From Camarhynchus parvulus (lineage: Eukaryota; Chordata; Aves; Passeriformes; Thraupidae), in contig NC_044582.1 of NCBI RefSeq assembly GCF_901933205.1, positions 16,591,820 to 16,655,819 on the forward strand: a stretch of 64,000 bases of DNA, given 5' to 3'. The position numbers and the translations under genes are program-made. The notes below the pieces were generated by a model. It had not been told where the DNA came from and searched no databases. It saw only the letters and a list, made by a program, of their open reading frames with translations. Within the stretch, counting starts at the first letter, position 1. The number at the start of each line of letters is the position of its first letter. Positions 36,531 to 47,929 of this stretch are shown one piece after another.

Positions 36531-39280
36531 AAGGAAAAAAACCCATCAGCAAACCACAATCTGGTTGTTCTCCCTTGTCCTTAAAATATTAACTCAACAT
36601 TGACAGACTGGAGTACTTGCTGCATGAAACCTGCTGTGACTGGGGATAACCAGGACATTACAGAGGGCCATGAATCAACTCAGCTGCACAGGCTTCCAGT
36701 GCTTTTGCTCGGCAGAAGTGAAATATGCTCCCTCACAACCAAGTGACCATTTCCGTATTTTTTCCAGTTATCTCCAGAACATTTATTAGATTAGGGGGTT
36801 TTATTTATGGACTCTGAAGCTGTGCTGTTTCCCAGTGAAGCGTTTGTTATCTGTTTAATGTTCCTTTTGTTCTCCTGGACATTTGCATTTATTTATTGTG
36901 ATTCATTGCTGCGCAGGTACCAGGCTCCAAGTACCTACAGTTTTAAACACATTCACAACACACACATCTTTGCCATTTAAAATGCCTTTCCTCTAACAGC
37001 CTCTCTAGAGCCAGAATATCTCCATTCCCAGATGAAACCTGAGATCCTAGGATCAAAACTGCTTCCACATGACAGGTAACAGCAACCTTCCAAAAGCACT
37101 TGTGCAGCCCTATGCAAGTTACTTCATAGTTTGGCACATTTGTGGGAAAGTCAGAGCTTGTTACAATGGATTTATTGAATATAAGGCTTCATAAATAGGG
37201 CTTCTTTCTGCAATGCCTGGTGTGTGTGTACATATATGTATATGTAAATAATTGGGATGTTATTTACCTCCCAAATAGGCCCAGCCCACCCAAAGTTGGC
37301 CTTGTTAGCAGGGAAATTTCACCTGTGCCTCTGCCCATTGTCAAGGTTAAAAGTTTGCCTCTGTGTCTCCAAGTGCTTTGAATTTAGGGCTGAAAGCAGA
37401 AATTTTTTGCCTATAGCCAAGCCTTTGAATCCAGATGCAAGTTTTCCATGGACCGATTTGTTTAACACTGATGCAGAGCAAAGCCCAGACTGGATCTGAA
37501 CCATCTGCAGGACCAGGGCCTGAGCAAACAGAGAGCCCACTGTGCTCCTGCCAGACACAAAAACGAGCACGGAGCAAGTTGCCAAAGGAAACCAGGAATG
37601 AAGAGTGTCTCCACCCCAAAATACAGATTTCAGATTTCACTGGACTCGGATGGGTGTGAAATGTAACCCTGAGCATTGGTCACCAGCCCTCCAGTGCTCA
37701 GCATCTCTCCTTGGGGCAGAGGTGGTGGGTGCATGTGCACTCCTATATTCAGTTCCTTTGGTGCCAAAGGTGCCAATATATCATGTATATTTTATGTTTC
37801 ATAGATATTTTTAGTGCCTCTCTCAATTAGGAAAAATATGGAACCAGATAATACACAAGCAAAGGCAACATTTACGACATGGGATTTGCATGATCTCATG
37901 GAACTCAGGTATAAACTCTGGGGACCCTTGAAATCAAAGTTATTTTAATTAATTAATGCAACCAGTTGATTTGGAGCAGCCCTGTAAAACAGCTGGAAAT
38001 TCAGTACATCAGGGTTCTTTTGAAGAGTTTTTTTTCCCTGATGTGACTACCTCTGGTTCAACAGATGTTCATATAAAAAAAAACAAGCAGGAAAAGGAAG
38101 ACACAAGAAGAGTATTCCCCCCTCACCCCAGATTCCAACAGCAGGGAAAGACAACGCAAGGACATGGATTTCCAATGGATTTCCAGGAAACTGGGGTGTG
38201 CTGGAGGCTGCTGATCCCCCCCATGAACAGGAAAGCCATCTGGGGCAGCCACAGGGGTGCAGCAGGGCTCCCTGAGGGGTGAGCCAGGAAAGGGAAACAC
38301 CAGGAGAGCACAGCAATGATGGCAACACGAGCTGAGACTGCAGCAGCAGCCTCTGCCTCTGCTAACATCTCACAGGCATGTTATCTACCAAGAATTCCAC
38401 CTAGAAAAGCTCTAATAAAGCAAGTCAGGCTATTCCCCAGCAGGGGAATCAGAGCTAATCAGTGAAAGGACGCCTCCCCTGTCCCTCTCAGGCTGCCAGC
38501 ACAGGCAGAGCTGTCACTGCAAGTTTGCACTGTATCACCGTGCGGGTCTCTGAAGGAAGAGCAGCAGCTGCTCTAATTTCTGAATTAATGGCACTGGGCA
38601 CCACCCATGGCCTGAGGAGCTGCTGCCCTGACATCAGCCAGAGATGCCAGCAGGAACTTGGGACATGGAGGGAGCAGGACACCACAGCAGAGGCACATTA
38701 AACCTCAGCCCTTGGGAGCCACCCTCCCACTTCACAGACAGGACTCATCTCCTGCTTCTCAGGCTCTCTGCAAGGGCTTTTCCTATCTGCAGCAGCACGC
38801 CAGGCACGCAGCAGGGCACCTGCTACAAACAAACCCACCCTCAGCTGTGACGATACCAGCCCTGCCTTTGTTGACTCTAAAATTCTGCTTTTGAACACAG
38901 CAAGGGAAGAAAACAAGATGCAATCCCGGCTGCCACTCTCCAAGCATCCTTTTCCCCCCTGGCTTATCTCATTTCACACGTGTAAAGAACCACAGGCAAG
39001 GCATCTCTGAAAGGAAGCAGACACCAGAGCATGCTGTATCCCCTCCAAACCAGGGGCCAGCACAGGCAGTTCTCATTCATTCTGCAGCACGTTTGTAATC
39101 CCTGCCCAAGGAAGGGAGGCTGGGGACCACTAAGGATCACAGGGATCTGCTGAGAAGCTTTAGCTGGGCCATGATTGGTGATGGCTTTGGGACCAGTGCA
39201 CGGCCCAAGTCCAGACTGGGGAAGCACTGCTGGTCCTTCAGCATCTCCTGAGCAGGGATTTTACCACCATCCTTCTGGCA
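36531..39280. other. Noncoding stretch, no gene recognised
   Basis: The segment 36750-36920 is AT-rich and repeat-free (TTTATTAGATTAGG, GTTTAATGTTCC, TTTATTTATTGTG). A short TGTGTGTGTACATATATGT run lies at about 37219-37245. Other open frames are short. No exon or RNA gene is recognised. Confidence 0.5.
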
Positions 39281-39487
39281 AATCCACAGAATGGGCGTGA
39301 AGCCCTTCACTTGAAAAAGAATTTTTTAAAAAGGATTAAAAAAAAATTAAAAAATTAAAGAAAAAAATAATTAAAAAAAGAATAAAAAAGGAATTAAAAC
39401 AAAAATTAAAAATAAAGAATTTTTTAAAATTTAATTTTTTTTTTAAATCCACAGAATGGGCGTGAAAATTCACATGAAAAAGAATTT
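39281..39487. repeat. AT-rich expansion between duplicated 40-bp flanks
   Basis: The segment AATCCACAGAATGGGCGTGA, followed by a TTCAC and TGAAAAAGAATTT tail, occurs at 39281-39326 and again at 39446-39487, 165 bases apart. Between them lies a low-complexity tract of A/T with scattered G (39327-39445). The copies differ in the middle (AAGCCC versus AAAA). This fits a tandem duplication whose interior degenerated or expanded by slippage. Confidence 0.9.
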
Positions 39488-41899
39488 CAAAAAGTCCCCC
39501 CAGTTAAAACAAGGGATCTGCTGCTGAACCCACAGAAAGTAAGAGCAGCTTTTAGAATAGCTTTGGAGAGAGATGTGCATGTGGAAGGGTGGGACTGAGG
39601 TTGTCAGGGGTGCAGGTGGTGAGGGAAAGAGCCCGGAAATGAGCTGTTCTCCATGTTCAACATTTCTCCAATCATTTTCTTATTAGCATATCTCTAAGTG
39701 CATATAATTTTCACATCAAAGGGTAATTTTTTTAGGTATTTAAAAAAAATAAAAACAACAAAAAAACTCCCCTAGGATTGAAGTAGAGAATAATTTCTTT
39801 CCTGAAGTCTTTCAAGCAGCTCCTCTCTATGACATGACAGTAAAATTACAGAGGAGACAAGTGTTTGGAAAACTCTTCCCTGGAATTCAGATTATTCTTC
39901 AAGCACTCAGTAAAATGGTTCAGCCAAACTGCAACAGGAAACACAAAGGGAGTCCTGGGAGCACCAGAGCACAGTGTCTTCACTCAGGAGCAGCCTGAAC
40001 CCTCTGCCCATTGCTTAGGGGCTGAGATAATCAGCATTTCTGAGCTTGTGGTGGGGAGGGAAAACTGAAGACAAGTCTGAGCCCTTCTTGTCTCCCACCA
40101 GTCCTTGCTAGCCAGGGTGGTCTCTGTGCAAAAGCTGGGAGTAACTCTCTCCCTTTCCCTCTGCACTGCTCATCCTTTGCTCTGCAGTCTACAAGGCTCT
40201 TTTACTCCTCTGGATCCAGACAGGGGCAGCATGGATGAGCACCAAGCACTTCTCTCCAACCCTCTCTACAGCCTTGCAGGGCCCCTTTTACTCTCCCCTG
40301 CCTCTTGCAGCAGCTCGAGGCTGATCTTGGTGCTGTGTTCCAGCAATCTCAGGAACCAGGCTCGGGCAGGAGCTCTCCTTTAATGAGATTTTATTAAAAG
40401 ACTCTATTACAAATAGCCACTTAAGCAAGTGAACCTTTGGAGCCTTTAGTCCATGATGTCAGTGCTGTGGCTGAATGTTTCCTGGGAGCACTAAACCTGC
40501 TGCTAATATAGGGCTGTTCTATATGACAGCTATAAAACTGCTTAAGCATACCAGGCAGGAGGCCAGCAGGGCTTTTTGTGGCTATCAGGGCTTGGCTGAA
40601 GGTCCCCTGCAACAAGGCAGGAGGAAGCAGGGCCCTAGGCAGGGATTCAGCTTTCCCTCACCTCCTTTGCAAGGCTGGAGAACCCCAGAGGCTGGAAAAG
40701 CCCAGAGAGCAGAGGCTGGGCAGCAAAGCCTTTGCATCCTGCCCAGCTCTCCTGCGGCTGGAGAGATTATCCAGCTCTGTGCTCTGCCTGTGGGGCCCCC
40801 AAGGCTGCTCTGCATTATCACACCACCTCTGCCCCTGCATGGAATACCCAAAAATTTCTGCAGGAATACCCAGAATTTCTCTAAGCCCAGCGGGTTTATT
40901 GTCACATCGACACCAGCCTGGCTTTTCTGAGCCCTCCACTGCAGAGCTGCCTACCTGCCCTGTCCTCAGAGGCATCCCTGGGGCTGCACAGTCCCCTGGC
41001 AGCTGCCTGCCCGCAGCACAGCCTCCTGTTTGCAAATCACACCCAAGAGACAGGAGGAATGCCAGCAATGTTTGCCAACAGCCACCGATGTTAAAACTAA
41101 CAGCAGAACTGGCCCGACCCACCTGTCAGCTGGGGAGAGATAAGCAGAGGGCATAATAACGCACATTAATCACGTTTTAATCTGCAGTTTTCCACCAATA
41201 GGTGGCACCAGCAATTTTTGGATGTGCTACAACATGGTACATCTGTTCCCTTGCCACAGGGCACCCAGCCCATGGCGGGGCAGGGAAGATGGATGGACCA
41301 TCTATTGCCACGGCAGCACCCAGCCCCTCTCGTTCTCCTTGAGGAAGGGAAGGTTAAAACTCCCACAAGCCAATTTTTCCTTCCCCAAACAAACTTATTT
41401 CCAGGATTAAGCCTAACTTGAATGAGTCTTCCAGGGAGTATGAGTCTGGAAGCTGTATGCAAACAGATCAGAAAAAATTGCTTGAAATGGAAGGACAGTC
41501 TCAGCCTCTGTAGGAGACACAGCAAGAACATAATTTAACACAGCAAGCCCAAAATTTCTTGTAGCTGAGGCTGGCTACTCATGTGAAAACATCTAAATCA
41601 CAATCTAATACAGTTTAAATATATTGTATAAATATGTTACCTTGACTAGAGCATCCAACAGAGGAAAACATCACACCACACGTGTGCCTGATGTCTGTAC
41701 ACACAATAAAGGAGAAGCAGCCCCAGCCAGGTCCAACCAAGCCTGTGGCCTGCACAACTTCACAGGAAAAACTTCCCAGAGCCAAAGCAAGGCAGGAAAC
41801 AGCCTGAGAAGCAAACTCCCATCAGCTATGCCACACCACTACAGGTGCACAGCATCCAACCACTTCAGCTTACAACTCCACGCAGCTGAATCCAGCCCG
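39488..41899. other. Noncoding stretch, no gene recognised
   Basis: An open frame of 192 codons (40578-41156, plus) and overlapping minus-strand frames lie in a GC-rich block. None resembles a known family and both strands are open, which is typical of stop-poor GC-rich DNA. The segment 39670-39850 is AT-rich. No RNA gene is seen. Confidence 0.5.
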
Positions 41900-42240
41900 T
41901 ATAAATTATTAAAGAGTCTGCAGAACATTACACAGTTCATGTAGTTAATGATTATAGTTCAGTGTCTAGGTCAGATATAATTAGATGTTACATTAAAATA
42001 GCTTCACAGAGCCATTTATTCTGATTTAATTACTTAAAATGATAATATAATGAGCAGCGCTTTCAAAGAAAAAAAGAAATCTTTTAATGAGCTCATTTTA
42101 AGTTAATATAAGGCAAATTAATCATTTAACAACATGCGGTGAAAAGACAAGTTCATATTTCAAAATATGTTGTGCCTTTGTCAAGGGAGCTTGTTTATTA
42201 CCTTGCTGGGAAAGACACAGAGCTGGGTGGCTCTTGAAAC
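41900..42240. promoter_or_regulatory. Possible conserved noncoding element, AT-rich
   Basis: This long repeat-free AT-rich block has many ATTA/TAAT cores (GTAGTTAATGATTATAG, TCTGATTTAATTAC, GCAAATTAATCATTTAAC) and the palindrome AATGAGCTCATT at 42086-42097. CpGs are retained in GAGCAGCGCTTTC and CATGCGGTG. It lies directly upstream of the best exon-like segment. The enhancer-like reading is inference, though this is one of the more distinctive blocks in the window. Confidence 0.28.
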
Positions 42241-42300
42241 AACATCACATCCCACTGTACATCTGGAACATCTTTAAACCATATTTTCTTCCTTCCCCAG

Positions 42301-42423
42301 ATATACCTGCTATGCCAGAGCCCTCTGAAATACAACCTGAGCAACAGATTTATGACCATCAAGCTGTGTCTTTATTCCAGTGTGAAGCAGGGCGATAGCT
42401 GCGCAGAGCAGTCACCCGAGGAG
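42301..42423 (+). other. Exon-like open segment, best in window
   Basis: A strong acceptor (TATTTTCTTCCTTCCCCAG ending 42300) and strong donor (GAG/GTGAGC at 42424) enclose exactly 123 bases. Frame 1 is open for all 41 codons: it begins IYLLCQSPLKYNL, continues to SVKQGDSC and ends EQSPEE, phase 0 at both ends. Frame 2 has a stop, and frame 3 is open until codon 32. Three CpGs are retained near the 3' end. I do not recognise the peptide and found no convincing partner exon. It may be a coding exon of an unrecognised gene, a noncoding-transcript exon or chance. Confidence 0.25.
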
Positions 42424-42439
42424 GTGAGCTCCTGGTGAA

Positions 42440-42645
42440 GGGTTAATCGTGCCTTGCTTCATTAATCATTCATTTGCTGGCTCAGAAAATTAGCTTTCAC
42501 TTGTTTGTTTGCTCAAGAAGCGATAAGCCCATTCCCTCGCTGGTTCATCTATTTTCTTCCCTTTGCATTGTTTCAGAGATTTTAATCCTTTCCAATTTTT
42601 GTAATCAGTCATTTTGGTCTTTTAGCAGGAGCGTTTTCCAAGCGT
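42440..42645. promoter_or_regulatory. Possible conserved noncoding element
   Basis: The segment has GGTTAATCGTGCC, GCTTCATTAATCATTCATTTG, AAGCGATAAGCCC and TTGTAATCAGTCATTTTGG in repeat-free AT-rich DNA. It directly follows the exon-like segment at 42301-42423. The call is inference from motif density. Confidence 0.22.
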
Positions 42646-42725
42646 GCAATTACTGGAGTGAAAGCAGGCAGCTCTCTGCAGGCAAGGAGCAGGCTCTGGT
42701 TCACAGCCCTGCCAGCAACCACAGC

Positions 42726-42975
42726 CCTCCTCCTGTCCCACAGGGCACCTCACACATCCCTGAGCAAAGGTGTCCCCTCCTCCTGTCCCACAGGGCACCT
42801 CACACATCCCCAAATAAAGGTGTCCCCTCCTCCTGTCCCATAGATCACCTCACACATCCCTGAGCAAAGGTGTCCCCTCCTCCTGTCCCATAGATCACCT
42901 CACACAGCCCCAAGCAAAGGTGTCCCCTCCTCCTGTCCCATAGATCACCTCACACAGCCCCGAGCAAAGGTGTCC
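42726..42975. repeat. 50-bp minisatellite, 5 copies
   Basis: Five head-to-tail 50-bp units share CCTCCTCCTGTCCCA, then CACCTCACACA and AAAGGTGTCC. Copies 1-2 carry CAGGG, copies 3-5 carry TAGAT at the same place. Copies 4-5 read CAGCCCC where copies 1-3 read CATCCC. This gives a graded order of duplication. Each unit has a pyrimidine tract with CAG or TAG and an AAAG/GTGT, so it mimics weak splice signals. Confidence 0.95.
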
Positions 42976-44049
42976 CCAGCTCCAGAGCCACCCATTGCTC
43001 TGCACACAGGGCTCCCTGCACTTCCACAGGCATTTAAATCAACATTTACACAGGGCTGAAGAGCAAGGCAAGGCACACGGAGTGGTTTGCAGGTCGTGTC
43101 CCAGCCACTCACCTCCTCTCTCCTAACCTGGAGCTGCAGCCTCACCAAGCCAGCAAGGAAAACCTGGGATATTTGTGGAGGAGGTAAAGGGGGGGTCCTA
43201 CTCCCAAGGCTGATTTCTTCCTCTCAACACAAACCTGCCTCAATAAAAGGTTTTCAAACATTTCCGTGGCATCACCTGCACAACACGAGGCCTTCCATCC
43301 CTTGGATACCTCGGTGAGGGAGAGGAGACTGTCGCACGGCAGCTGCACTCCTCCCACCAGCAACAGAAATAATTTGGGGCTGCACATTTCTCCCTTAGCA
43401 CATTGCCTCTGCTCCCAATCAGGCAAAGCTCTCAGCTCCCTCGGCAGTGCTGGGGAGGGGACTGTGGTGCTATGACAACCCCGTGGGTGCCATCCATCTC
43501 ACAGGTGGCACCGCCAGCCTCCAGGGCCACCAACCCGTGACCTGCCCGGCCCCTCCCTCCCAATTACTGCTGCTTAGGTAGGCTGCACTGGGGATATCAC
43601 TCTCCCTTTGGTTTTTGCGGGTTTTTTTCCTTATTTTATTCTTTTTTCACAGCCCAACCCACCCAGGTTTGCAGCAGCAAAGCCCCCTTGGCTAGTTGCC
43701 CACATTTGCCCACCAAAGCAGGATGTGTGCAGCCCAGCGTGGCCTCAAACTCTACTTGCTGCTGCTTCCCCTTTTCTAGGCTGAAACCTGGGTTTTGAAG
43801 AAAAACACATCTCTGAGCCGCAAGGCCCCAGCGTGAGGCTCGTGTCACACAGTCATTAATAAGGCTTTCCAGACAAATCTGACTGGAGAGATAATAGGCT
43901 TAAACAATTAGAAAAAGGAAAAAAAAAATTTTAAAAAAAAATTTCTGTGATGGAGTATTTTCTCGTCCTATTCGCTGTAATTATTTTCTAAATGTAGATC
44001 ATTATATACGATGCAGGCAGCAGTGTTCCAGAGCTGATCAGGCCATATG
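42976..44049. other. Noncoding stretch, no gene recognised
   Basis: GC-moderate sequence to 43840, then an AT-rich, repeat-free part (43845-44040) with CATTAATAAGGC, CTGTAATTATTTTC and TACGATGCAGG, possibly another weak conserved segment. No gene is supported. Confidence 0.45.
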
Positions 44050-44120
44050 TTTCCACATTTTGAAAAGAAAACTAATTAAAAAGAAATTAAAAATGAAAAG
44101 GAAAAAAAAAAAGAGAAGGT
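44050..44120. repeat. A-rich low-complexity tract
   Basis: Poly-A with interspersed G and T (AAAAGAAATTAAAAATG, then an 11-A run). Its plus-strand translation is lysine-rich and meaningless. Confidence 0.85.
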
Positions 44121-44220
44121 TTGTGAAGAGGACTGGTAGGTTTGGGTCGGAGAGGAGTGGTGAAGGAATCTTTCAGGAATGTATACATTCACTCTGCTCG
44201 GCTCTGCGTTTTGTTTTCAG

Positions 44221-44346
44221 AATTGTTTCTGGCAGAAACCTAAAGAAAAATATGAACCAGATGTACAAGGAAATAGTTTCTTCATCAGAATGAGAAGAAT
44301 AGCTCTCTGTCTGCCAACAGACTTGGAGCCTTTACATTTTAGCAAG
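44221..44346 (+). other. Exon-like open segment (low confidence)
   Basis: A very good acceptor (CTCTGCGTTTTGTTTTCAG ending 44220) opens a 126-base segment, 42 codons, open in frame 1 (starts NCFWQKPKEKYEP, includes RRIALCLPTDLE, ends LHFSK). The donor AAG/GTGATG at 44347 is weak. The frame stays open well beyond it into GC-rich sequence. I recognise no protein family. It lies about 1.8 kb after the segment at 42301 and both are phase 0/0, so the two could in principle be joined. Confidence 0.18.
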
Positions 44347-44575
44347 GTGATGTTAAAAATACCCTTGGGTGATGGGCTCTCCTTCAGCAGTGCGGGGGCT
44401 AACGGGACACAGGGACAGCATCCCTGGGAAGGGGGATGCCCCAGGAGAGCATCTGCCCCTCCCAGGTGCCCTGAGGTCTGGGGTGAGTGGTGGCACATGG
44501 CAGCGCCAGCAGGGATCCCAGAGCCCTGGCAGTGCTGGGCAGGCAGCCAGGGCTGGGCAGGGCACCTGGCAGGCA

Positions 44576-44600
44576 GCTGCTGCTGCTGCTGCTGCTGCTG
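44576..44600. repeat. (GCT)8 trinucleotide microsatellite
   Basis: Eight GCT units plus one G, in GC-rich sequence with overlapping open frames on both strands. It would read as poly-Leu, poly-Ala or poly-Cys depending on frame. No frame is supported as coding. Confidence 0.92.
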
Positions 44601-47600
44601 TGTTTGGGTTTCTCCAGCCTCTCCCGTGCCAGGGGCTCAGTCCTGAGCACAGCCCTGGGGGCTGCACAGGTCCCAGCTTTCCTGAAGGGTTCAGGGAAGG
44701 ACTCTTTGAGGTGGGGAAGAGCAGATTTGAAAGTCTCATCCAAGAGCAGCCCTTGGCAGAAGGGAGGTGGGAAGAGCCCAGAGCCCTGTCTGCCCCTTGG
44801 CAGAAGGGACGGGGGTCCCGCTGATATCTTCTTCATTGCCTCCTCCTTTCATGTGCCAGGTAAAGCAAATCCTCTCCAAATTCTCATTTCTCCTCTGCTC
44901 CAAGGCTGCAGCACAGGCCCTGGGCTGATGGCTGATGGCCCAGCCCTGGGCTGGCCCTGCAGGGTGAATCCTCCGTGCCCACCTCCCCTGGGCATCTGCA
45001 CCACGAGCGAGAAGCATGAGCAGCATCTCTGCTGACACAGATCCTTCCCAGCCTGCTGGAAATCACGGGAAGGGTCCCAGAGAGGGTCAGCAGCTTCATC
45101 ACAGCATCTGGGCAGAGGTGTGAGGAGGGCAGGGAGCTGAGACCAAGGGGTGGGGAGAAGAAATAGTGACAAATTATTCCACTGCTCCAAATTACTCATG
45201 ACAAAACTAGCCACGGGCAAGAGGGCAGGTCCTGAATGCTGAAGTGCTTCTGTGCCTCATCCTGGGGCTGTGGCCACAGCAGGTGACCTTCAGACACCCT
45301 GGGGTTCCACCCTGTCACCTGTGGGTGCCACAGAGGCACAGCCACCTCTCCAACCCAGCAGAATCCCCAGTGACTCCCGTGAGGTCACTGCCTTGGGAAG
45401 GGAGCTCAGCTGGAAATTAAATAGGACAGAAAGAAAGCAAGAGAGAGCAACCAGGGAACTTTAATCTCATTAAATACACCTTGAGGCTTAATTTTGCCAG
45501 GAGGAGTGTTTTTCTTGCCTTTAACCTTGCTCCAGCCTCCCTGCGCCAGGAACAGGCTTCACAGGGACTTGTCCTTCTCTGCTTCAGGCAGATCAGAAAT
45601 CTCTCTGAATCCTCCTGGGTGCTGGATTTGAAAGGGGGTGGGAAAGAAAGTGCACTGATCTTCTGGAACCAGCTTATTTTGAGGGAACCACGTCAGCTTT
45701 GATGAGCAGAATTGCTGATGAGGACCTCCAGCAGCAGTAGCAGGCGGCGGCTCTTCCGTAGGCGTTTGTTGTCCACAGAAGATGAATTTCTGTCTCTCAA
45801 CAGTTTTTAATTCCAGTAGAAAAAGTTTTCCAAGGTTTTGTAATTAAAGGTAAGGAAACACAAGGCCTCACTACAGTAGTATTACAGGATCTTTGTTTTC
45901 TGGCCAGCACTACTTTAAAACAAACAAATGCTGCAAGCTCTGGAGTTGGCTCAGCAAATTGGCTTAGTCCTCATAGGCACTAGCTAAAAGTTCAGTCTTT
46001 CTGCACTGAAAAAACCCAGTTTCATCTGTCTGAAAGCCAGCAGCATCAGCTTCCCAGGTGTATCACAACTCCACATAAATTAAAAAAGCTCAGTTGTATT
46101 TCACAAAGCATCTAAAGCAGCTGAGATTTCACATGGGACACCCAGGAGAGAAGTTTAACAGCGCATGTTTCATGGTGATTGGCAAATTATCAGGTCATTG
46201 CTCCAACTTCCACAAACATCAGCAGCCAAAAGCAATAAAAATACAGGTTTTGGTCTCAGGAGCCTTCAAACTGTTTTCCAGAGTTCGACTGCATGACAAG
46301 ATGCTCACTACGACACTGCAGAAGCACTGAGCTGCTTAATTGGAATAACACAGATGCAGCTCCGTTTTTAAGTCAATCAGAACAATAAACATAGAACCAA
46401 CAGATTTTCACAAGAATTAATCGAACATTTTCCTTGCTTTGTGTTTTAGATGCAATTTTTCTGTTTTGTCAGTAGGTAACCCTGAAGGATCACATTCCTT
46501 CTTCGGCCAAGGGGCATCACGATAGGTGGCCACTCTTCAGCTCACCTGGAATTTGCCTCATTCAGTGGCCTCAGCACTGGGAAAAGGCTCCCACACACAT
46601 TTCTTCCAGCTCTCCCATCTGACAGGCGAGCCAGAATACGCACGGGGCGGATATCTCCAACCTCAACATTTCCCTGACAACAATATCAAGAAAAAAACTC
46701 CAGGGGTTTTGTTAATAGAGACGAACTTCAAACATCCTTTATTCCCGGATTTAAGCAGGCTGTAATCCTATCGGGTTGATTTTTCTCTCACTGGTGAGAA
46801 CAGATACCAGCGAGTTGTTTCCTGAAACACTCACGACTGCTACTGATGCTTTTTTTTTTCAACCTCGCTTGAAAAACTTGGAGTTCCTCAGAGCAGCCAG
46901 GAGCCAGACACTCCCCCTCCTTTCTGCCCCAGCTTTGGGAAAGCTGCTGCCAGGCCTCGAGGCTATGGGGCACAAACCTGCGTTGGGTTTTGCCCCAAAA
47001 GGCACAGCTGGGTGCAGCCCATCTGCTGGAGGAGACTCCAGATGCAGCCAGAGCATCCTCCCCTCCCTGCTCGGTGTTTGCAGCCCCTCCCTGCTCCTGC
47101 CCTGCTCTCCCGGGGCTGAGCAGCGCTGCCAAGGGGATAAGGGGCTGCGATTAGGCGCTGCAATTCCCTGCTCGTGTGGGCTGGCAGAAAATTACTGCTC
47201 AGCCGGAGAGGAAAATAACATCTTATTTACCGTCTCTCCTGGGACTCGTCTGAGGGCTGAGCGAGTGCTGACTCACAGGCTGCGGAGAGGTGCCGAGATG
47301 CAAATCCCAGCTGCGAGCTGCGAGCTCTCCTCGGCGCTGGCAGAGCCCCGCACCAGCACCTGCACCTGTACTGGCACCGCTGCCCACACCGTCCCTCTGG
47401 CTGTCCCCATGGACCAGAAATGCCACCTTCTGCCTCCAGGCACCTCGGGCAGCCTGTGATGTCCCTCAGCTGGCTCAGGCAGCACCCCCAAAGAGCCGGG
47501 GTGTGTGGCCAGGGCTGGCAGGGACAGGCAAGGGACCCCCACACACTTGCACCCCACAGAGCTGCCAGGAGTTTTTAAAAAAGGACCCTGCCTCCCCATT

Positions 47601-47929
47601 TCACTTTCCTGCTGAAAACATCTGGTCTGCTTGGCACCTATGCTGCAGCAAATATAGCAGAGCATCTTGCTGGCGGGCACGGTGCCACCGCGACAGATGG
47701 GTACGAGCGCAGGCAGCCAAGAGACCTTGTATCAGCATCAAGTGTGTTTGCTGAGGGCAGGATTCGCAGCCAGAAATGTCAAAATGGCTGAGTTTCCGTG
47801 CCTGTAGATACCGGGGAGGAGAGACTGTGCTAACCCAGCTCTGGGCAGGATTAGCTCTGGAATGGTGGGGGGAAGCTCGTCTCTGCAGCTACACAGCACA
47901 AGTTTCTGGTCGCGTGGAGCTGGATTAAT
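44601..47929. other. Noncoding stretch containing the longest open frame
   Basis: The plus-strand frame 46776-47459 is 227 codons, the longest in the window, but it is low in similarity to anything known. It crosses a poly-T tract read as FFF and overlaps open frames on the minus strand, so I do not call it a gene. The segment 46330-46500 is AT-rich and repeat-free (GCTTAATTGGAATAAC, GAATTAATCGAAC) and could be a weak conserved element. A donor-like AAG/GTAAGG occurs at 45849. Confidence 0.45.

Noticed and set aside
40578..41156. 192-codon plus-strand frame
   Set aside because: Both strands are open over the same GC-rich block. The peptide is rich in Pro, Ser, Cys and Arg with no motif, typical of translated noncoding DNA.
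42726..42975. Could the regular 50-bp repeat be a CRISPR array?
   Set aside because: There are no variable spacers between short repeats; the whole 50-bp unit is repeated head to tail, and the genome context is vertebrate.
46776..47459. Longest open frame (227 codons, plus strand)
   Set aside because: It lies in GC-rich, stop-poor DNA, reads through a poly-T tract, overlaps open minus-strand frames, and its composition matches no domain I recognise.
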